Shown piece after piece: positions 57,676 to 64,000 of a DNA stretch of 64,000 bases. Below the pieces are notes generated by a model, which had not been told where the DNA came from, ran no database searches, and saw nothing but the letters and a program-made list of their open reading frames with translations. Positions within the stretch are counted from its first letter, which is position 1. Every line of letters begins with the position of its first letter. The translations under genes were made by a program, and so were the position numbers. The stretch lies in assembly GCA_021234155.1 (NCBI GenBank), contig JAJEKV010000006.1, forward strand, positions 29,176,327-29,240,326. The letters run 5' to 3'. The stretch comes from Isoetes taiwanensis. Lineage: Eukaryota; Streptophyta; Lycopodiopsida; Isoetales; Isoetaceae.

Positions 57676-58359
57676 GGATTCTGATCATGTGGGCACGGCT
57701 TATAAGATTGAAGCGATGAAAGGAAGACCCGAATCGGCACTAGGGGCGAAATTAGAAGCGAAGGATCGTAGTTTGTGCCGCTTGGCACCATGGCCTGTTT
57801 GATGACTTTAGATTCCCCAGGTTTTCCATTTTTGTCGAAGCATGCGTTTAGAAACGCACTTAGATAATAGTCTGCTCGGAAATAGGTTACATACTAGTTT
57901 TTCATTTTATAAGAAAGAAAGAATGAATGATTTTTATGGAAGAATGCATACTTAGAAAATACTTTGCTCGGAAATAGGTTGCATGCTAAATAGTAGCATC
58001 ATGCAACCTATTTTCTATCTTATAACCTTATCGCTCACTGCAACCTTTTCTAATAATTTCCACTCCCAACCATTGGAAAAAAAAAAAAAAACTCCAAAAC
58101 CATTGAATAATCCAACAACCATTGAATTAAACATGAATACGTGGAAAATATGATTCAAATACAACAGCAGCAATTTTTCACACCATGTTAACAGACAACA
58201 ACTTTCATATTATAACAAAGAAGGATCATCACAGAACATGATGCTGCCGCTGACAGCATCCCAAGCACACCAAGTGTGTTCACAAGACAACCATCACAAG
58301 ACAACCATGATGCCTTTTATATCATAGGCACAAACAAAACATCATCTTTGCCCGACAAA

Positions 58360-60295
58360 TGGCGACCACAAACAAGTCCGTTCACAAGCCAATATTCTAC
58401 GACATAAGTTTAAAACCAACAAGAGAGCAAGACGCAAATGGAACTCCATTCATGCCAAAGCCACCGAGAGATCTTCGATGCCCCATAGTCCCAGGATGCC
58501 TAGCCGCCATACGATCCAACGCTTTGAGATGGCACACAAGAATCCCCTTGAGCAGATTGACATGTCCCCGAAAAGATCGTCGCTGCCTCAATGAAATCTT
58601 GAGATCCTCCATCTCTAAACACTCGAGCATCCCGAATCCGGCCAGAAGCTATTGCACGTGCTATCCTTCATTATCTTTAATTCCACTAAGCACTTCCTTT
58701 GACAGCAATTCCACATCCACATGAAGATGGAAGCACTCTGACCCCTTCCTAGGAGCACTATTTACATTGCAACTCTGCAAATCCGCCGCTGATTCACCAT
58801 CCGAATCATTGTCTATGTTTATGATCTCCCGAGGCAAACCATTGTCACCAACACCACCCACAGCAACCTCAATTGATTACCACGCCTATAAAACAACAAC
58901 ATTTACATATTAACATGTGAGACAGAAACCCAGAGGCAGTACCTACTCTACATCAACAATCCTATCGCCAGAATCCACGGGGATAAACTCTGGCCAAGGA
59001 TCATAAAGGGCAGGAGCAGGGGCATCTATGGGCACATTCTTATCCCTGAACGCTGCTAAGACAGCCTTGTCATCACTACTGTCAGCATCATTCCCAACAT
59101 CATCCCAAATCCGTTTCCTCCTCTTCCCAATGCGCTCCACGAGCACAACTCCAGGTGGCGTACCAAAAATCACTGAACGGACAACCTTAATTGAAGCACA
59201 GCCTGGATTTAAGGTGAGCCTCCACTGCCTCAACTCGCCGCTTTGCTATATGAATGCCGCGTTCATGGGCGACCCATGCTCGCTCAAAACAAATTTATGG
59301 GTCCTCAACATTGCGGTCGGCTTTTTGCTCAATGATGCGATGGTCGCCTTTTGCCATGATGTAAAACGAAATGGCACGCCCTTGCTAAAAGATTCCGATT
59401 GTCCAAGTGACACATGATTTTATTTCAGCTGCACCATAGAGTGCAAAGCGGATCTTTTCCACGGCCATCGCTTCCGCTGCGTTCTTCACATGATACACGG
59501 GAAATGCATTTTACCAAGATCCTTTAGGCAATACCCAATCATACCTTCCATTAGCGATTAATTTTGTATCTTTGAGGGCTTTGCATAGGATCACTCCCTC
59601 CTTTGGCTTGTGAGTGTCCCGCCCAAGATATTTCTTCAATCTCCACATTCACCATAGCGGGTCTTGACCGGTTCTTTGCAACTCGAAGAAACATGCTCAA
59701 TATGAAGATGGTCCAACTTAGACCCCCGTTCTTGGCTCACCACCCCAGATATGCATTCCTTGTTCAGGAAGCTACAGACTGAAACGTACAGTGCTTCCCA
59801 TACATCAACACCACACTCTCAATGTTACCGACATCAATAGAAGAAGGCTCATCCCTAGCCTCACGAGAACTCAATCTCGGCTTCTTATTTCTTCCTCCCC
59901 TGGCCACCACTTTCTTTGGCAGGACAGGTTTCTTTCCTTTAAAATTCTGTCTGCCTGGCCCCTTGTCTTCAAACAAACGAAGACACTCCACAACCGCCAA
60001 CTCTTATCCCCACCGCATCCTTCCCACCTCCCTCAACTGCTTCCCTTGCACAGATGCCCACAAGGGGCTCCGGCTGCTCCACAAATGTGTTTCCATGAAA
60101 ATTAGAATTCTCAGACAGTTTAAACCCTTCCCACAAAGCCACGCATTACTCAGCGGCGACTACTCCCGGGCAGCCCCCTCGGCATCCGGGCCGCCCCGCC
60201 TTGCTGACACCTCCACGCCAGCCTCCTCAAAAACATGGCGACTAGAAGACTCAATCACACTTTCGGATACCTGCGGGGAGGCGATTCTGCCATAA
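58360..60295 (-). pseudogene. HUH-endonuclease-like transposon gene, copy 2
   Basis: Partner of 43,540-45,510. Readable parts are the basic KKVVARGGRNKKPRLSS patch, the His-Leu-His-Ile motif near 59,696-59,707 and the Tyr codon of the GYCLKD-equivalent at about 59,531-59,533. An open C-terminal frame at 59,233-58,943 includes WRLTLNPGCASIKVVRSVIF, RIGKRRKRIWDDVGNDADSS and PWPEFIPVDSGDRIVDVE. The final exon begins near IINIDNDSDGES (58,820). The middle is more scrambled than in copy 1, but this C-terminal frame, broken in copy 1, is open here, so neither copy alone represents the gene. Confidence 0.5.
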
Positions 60296-60939
60296 CCGAG
60301 AAAGCATGCAAAACAATGGGCTGGCTGCCGGATCTTATACTACTCGAATCTTACGGAAGCACGACCATGTGAACTACCACTTTGCTCTCCCAACCACGGA
60401 TCAATCCCGGCCATCCACATCCAGCGGCCGGGAACTACCAGATAGAACGAGGGGCCATTGAATCCACCCCCCTCCGCGAACGTAGAAAGCGAAACTAACA
60501 AAATAAGAAAAATATGAAGAACCATTGAAATAAAAGCCATTGAAAAAAAAAAAAAAAAAAAAAAAGATAATCATCCAACCCAACCTTTGGCCAAAATCTT
60601 ATAAACATCTACAGCAAACCTTCTTTCATGCGTGAAAACAAGTTTGTTGACGTTCAGCCTGGAGCTCCAATAAGCCCAGGGCTCCACGTGGACAATCAGC
60701 ATGCCAGATAGATTCTTGTCGATGTTCTTCTACAGGTGTCGTCCTGGAACTATAGAGAACAGTTTTCAGTGATTTACCTCGCATTCCAAAGATCTACCAT
60801 ATCTTTACCTCATATTCAATCTGTTCATCTCACATTGTGACCTTCCAAAAAGATACGTTGAATATCAACAAAACTTGTTTCCAAGTTATAACAATGGCAA
60901 AACACGTAACATTCTATCGTTTCATCCACGTTGTATTGT

Positions 60940-61047
60940 GGAATGCCATAGGAGACTCCCTTTCCGGTTTGGAAGGGGGGCCCCCGACCGGCATTAGCTG
61001 GGAGGGGGTCCCTTTCAAACCGGAAAGGGGGAACCCTATGGCATTCC
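60940..61047. mobile_element. 108-bp foldback element, copy 2
   Basis: Identical in structure and sequence to 46,150-46,257, with terminal GGAATGCCATAGG and its inverted partner. Confidence 0.75.
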
Positions 61048-61464
61048 CCAACAAAATGGAAGTTGGGTCGTCTAACATTTTGTCCTTTTTGTTCTTTTCT
61101 CGGGTCACTCATTTTTTATTCCGTTCATTTTTTAACCCCAACTTTCATTCCGGATTAGAAAGATTGCCACATGGCATCACCAAATTAAACTTCAAACAAA
61201 AATAGAGACCCAACTTCCATTTTGGCATGCATCAGCATGTTTCCACCCCATAACGTTAGGTGTTTTGCAATTCTTGCATATGTACGCACATCTTTGCATT
61301 GAATTGATACTAGAATAACTTATTTCCACATAATTGCTCGTGTAAAATAACAAACACTTTCACCATCTTTGCCAAATAAATGGCGCAAGAACCATAAAGC
61401 AATGTCGGCATTTTATATGCATCTCATTGGCAACTTGTTCTCAATAGATGTTGAAAATGATCAT

Positions 61465-61684
61465 GTTTGGTCTAGTGGTAACACACTAGTTCTTGCAACT
61501 ATAGGTCTCGAGTTCGAGACCGCCCAGAATTGCACTCTGAACTGTTGGGTGTCAAAAACCCACAGATGCAATGTAAAATGGTTGGGGGCAGGGCCCAACA
61601 GAGCAATGTAGTGTGGTGTGTGGTCACATGTTCAGTTGGATGCTGCCTAGTGGCGTGACGTTAAAATACTATCTATCTATCTAT
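61465..61684 (+). mobile_element. tRNA-derived SINE, copy 2
   Basis: Same head and tail as 46,674-46,890. The B-box here reads GAGTTCGAGACC, closer to the canonical GGTTCGANTCC. It is followed by one copy of the ATATGTTATATATAAAACCT block. Confidence 0.65.
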
Positions 61685-62049
61685 CTTCTTGAAAATATGT
61701 TATATATAAAACCTACTAGTAGACATGTGCCGGGTGTTGCCACGCATAGGTAGGACGTGTGTTTATATGGGCTTTCTATATACAACTGATCTTATGCGGC
61801 CGCCTTTATATCTCTTACACGATTTTGCCATGAAAATTTTGGTCCTCTCTCTCCATTAGCCTGCTTTTGTATAAGTTTAGATATGTCTAGAAGATGCATA
61901 AAATAGAAGTCACAAACTAAGCGCGAATAGAATACTTCTTGGCAATTTAAGGCGATGTTAAACTTACCTGAATTCCAAAAAACAATCATTGAATCTATCA
62001 ATGTTCAAAATTATTCAAGTTGCATGTATGTATGAGTCATACTGTAAAG

Positions 62050-62745
62050 GGCCCCCTAGATGCATGCTTAAGAGCTTTGTTAGCCTTCTGTAATTACTGG
62101 TCATGTCAATTCCAATATATTTATAACCATTTACCTTTTCAAATGCTAGTCCGCCAACATCAAAAAGTACCTCCAATGACCATATTTTTTTATTTTTTTA
62201 AGCTAATTTGCGTTTTTTCTGTTCATAGAAAGCATTGAGCATATTCAAGTGTTGTTGTAGCCCACCTCCGTTTTGAAATTAGCACTATATCATCAGTAAA
62301 CAAAAATAATTGTATCAAATACTTGCCAAGCTTGGTTCCAAGGCCTCCAAGTCCTGACATCCACTCTTCAAGCTCATCAATGTAAAGACTAGAGAGCATC
62401 TGTGAACAAGGGCACCCTTGTTTCACATCGATTATATTATCTATCTGATCAGGGCCATTATGAGGAAAAAAAACCTCAATCACAACATGCTTATCGAGAC
62501 AAAATACTGCATGTTGAAGCTCAAGAGGGATCTACAGCTCATTTAACCTAGATGCTAAATCATTGCATCTAACACGGCCAAAGGCTTTTATTAGATCAAT
62601 AAAAGCAACAAATCTTTTATTACATGGATCATTTGTGCCCACTCATAATACCTTCAACGGCACTAAATGGTCTATTGTCAAATAATCATGCTTGAATCTT
62701 GCTTGTCCATATGCTCAACTGTCATTTTCCTCTACCCAATTTGAT
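62050..62745 (-). mobile_element. LINE reverse-transcriptase fragment, copy 2
   Basis: Same as 47,530-48,280: DVKQGCPCSQMLSSLYIDEL and FTDDIVLIS on the minus strand, with a different frameshift after the catalytic motif. Confidence 0.75.
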
Positions 62746-62764
62746 AGATTACATTCTATCATGG

Positions 62765-63954
62765 AAGTATAGATAGATAGATAGATAGATAGTATTTTAA
62801 CATTGAAGCTTTGCAAAACATTGCTAACCCCAATACTGTACAATAATTATTCACATCATCTTTACTACTTGCTTTGTGAATAATACTCTGTTCAAATACC
62901 ATTAATCTAGAAACTAACATGTTAGCAAAGCTTCAATACACAAATAAACTAGTATGCTATGTAGAGAATCCCCCCCCCCCCCCAGCTCTACCACAGTCAC
63001 ATTTTTAAAAGCTCTGCCACAGTCATCGAATCAGTCGATCCTACGGCCCAGAACGAACGTATGTTGGGACTTCTGGGCACCTCTAGTTTCACTTATAGTC
63101 ATTTATGATTGGGGGCGCTATGATTTTGAGATATGAAATATGAGTTGGCCTTGGAATATGAAAATTCTATATGGCTTCGCCTAACATTTTAGAATATGAA
63201 ATATGAGAGCTCGAACCTCTACCAAAATAACTCAATGTCCTAATAAGACTAGTTTTGCCATTATAATCAGTGAGCTAACGTGATTATTTTTTATCTCAAA
63301 CATGTGTTCTTTTTTATTTTTAAACAACCCATTCAATTGTTTAGGGATATGGTCTATGATTTTAGGAATTGTCATTTTTACATGCATATCAAATTCCCCT
63401 GCAACCCCCTGTTATTGCGCGACATATTCAATGCAAGTTTGATATCATCAACAGAAGACAATAGTATTACCTCACCGTGAGAATCAACTATCTAATCAAT
63501 TAGCAAGATTGACCAAAGGATCATCAAGATTTAAATTCGGATGAGCATATATAGTTGCAAGGGGTTTTAATGGAGCAAAATATACAACATCTACATAAAT
63601 GTCTTTACGACTTAAATTCATATACGACTAAATAAAATGAGAAAAATTAGCTCTCATTGCAATGGTAATAAAATTCTTCAAATCTCTCTAAACAAAGCAT
63701 GCTATACCTTCTCGTCGACGTTGGATCTTCCACGTATATTCAGGGAGAATCAAGAAGCTCAAATCCTGGAATTTCAAGTAACCTACTATGCTCCCACGTT
63801 CCTTGAGAGCAACTACATCGTACTCATGAAAGAGTTTTAAAATGCTTAAAATCTTATTTTCATTCAATCCATGTACGTTCCAGACAAGAAGCCTAAGAGT
63901 CTGAAGTCCATATGCCTTGTTACAAACCACTAAATCGTTGTTGACAATGTACAT
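62765..63954 (-). mobile_element. LINE endonuclease region with (GATA)n tail, copy 2
   Basis: The minus-strand frame 63,954-63,688 reads QTLRLLVWNVHGLNENKILS and HEYDVVALKE, the first blocks of an APE-type LINE endonuclease (W-N-x-x-G-L, then the catalytic-Glu region, here KE). The 3' end is a seven-unit GATA run at 62,769-62,794 next to TATTTTAAC. The rest is frameshifted. Confidence 0.6.
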
Positions 63955-64000
63955 GTTCTTGCCTTCATCCCTTAATTTTTCATCTCTTCTAGCATTTGCC

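Larger units (their letters stand above)
51745..64000 (+). repeat. 14.8-kb direct tandem duplication, copy 2 (runs off window)
   Basis: Second copy of 36,936-49,532. The region equivalent to 49,533-51,744 lies beyond the window. It is shorter overall because copy 1 has extra units at about 46.9-47.4 kb. The junction at 51,744/51,745 shows no transposon terminus or target duplication. Confidence 0.9.

Overview
The window looks like nuclear DNA of a large, repeat-rich land-plant genome, most likely a fern or another plant with swimming sperm. It has GT-AG spliced plant gene families (NPF/PTR, ACR, alternative oxidase, group IV CDPK, PPR, BTB/POZ). It also has an intact Tctex-type dynein light chain, a ciliary gene absent from flowering plants, and an HSPA12-type HSP70 relative. 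The species is an inference; nothing here fixes it.

Most of the 64 kb is transposon debris and broken gene fragments. 1-13 kb: a decayed receptor-kinase piece; two arms of a large inverted repeat (3.3-4.9 and 11.7-13.1 kb); between them an NPF transporter fragment and an alpha/beta hydrolase pseudogene. 13-20 kb: three 3' ends of non-LTR retrotransposons with microsatellite tails, one containing a second hydrolase fragment. 19.7-21.3 kb: an ACR fragment beside an HSPA12-like pseudogene on the minus strand. 21.4-22.7 kb: GC-rich palindromic motifs. 26.1-26.8 kb: the three-exon dynein light chain DYNLT2B/Tctex2b, the best intact spliced gene. 28.2-29.8 kb: a decayed HUH-endonuclease-like transposon gene. 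34.7-35.5 kb: alternative oxidase and CDPK fragments.

From 36,936 onward the window is a direct tandem duplication with a 14.8 kb unit: copy 1 at 36,936-51,744, copy 2 from 51,745 past the window end. Each copy carries, in order, a PPR remnant (+), a BTB/POZ gene (-), a second HUH-like gene (-), a foldback element, a tRNA-derived SINE (+), and LINE reverse transcriptase and endonuclease pieces (-). The BTB gene is open for 457 codons in copy 2 but broken by two one-base homopolymer indels in copy 1. The copies are nearly identical over the BTB gene but garbled elsewhere in short patches that often coincide with CAG/CTG. That pattern resembles base-calling error in methylated DNA and raises the question whether the duplication is real.

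Only DYNLT2B and the copy-2 BTB gene look like functional host genes. I see no operon, CRISPR array or complete tRNA/rRNA gene. Boundaries of decayed elements are approximate and were judged by eye.
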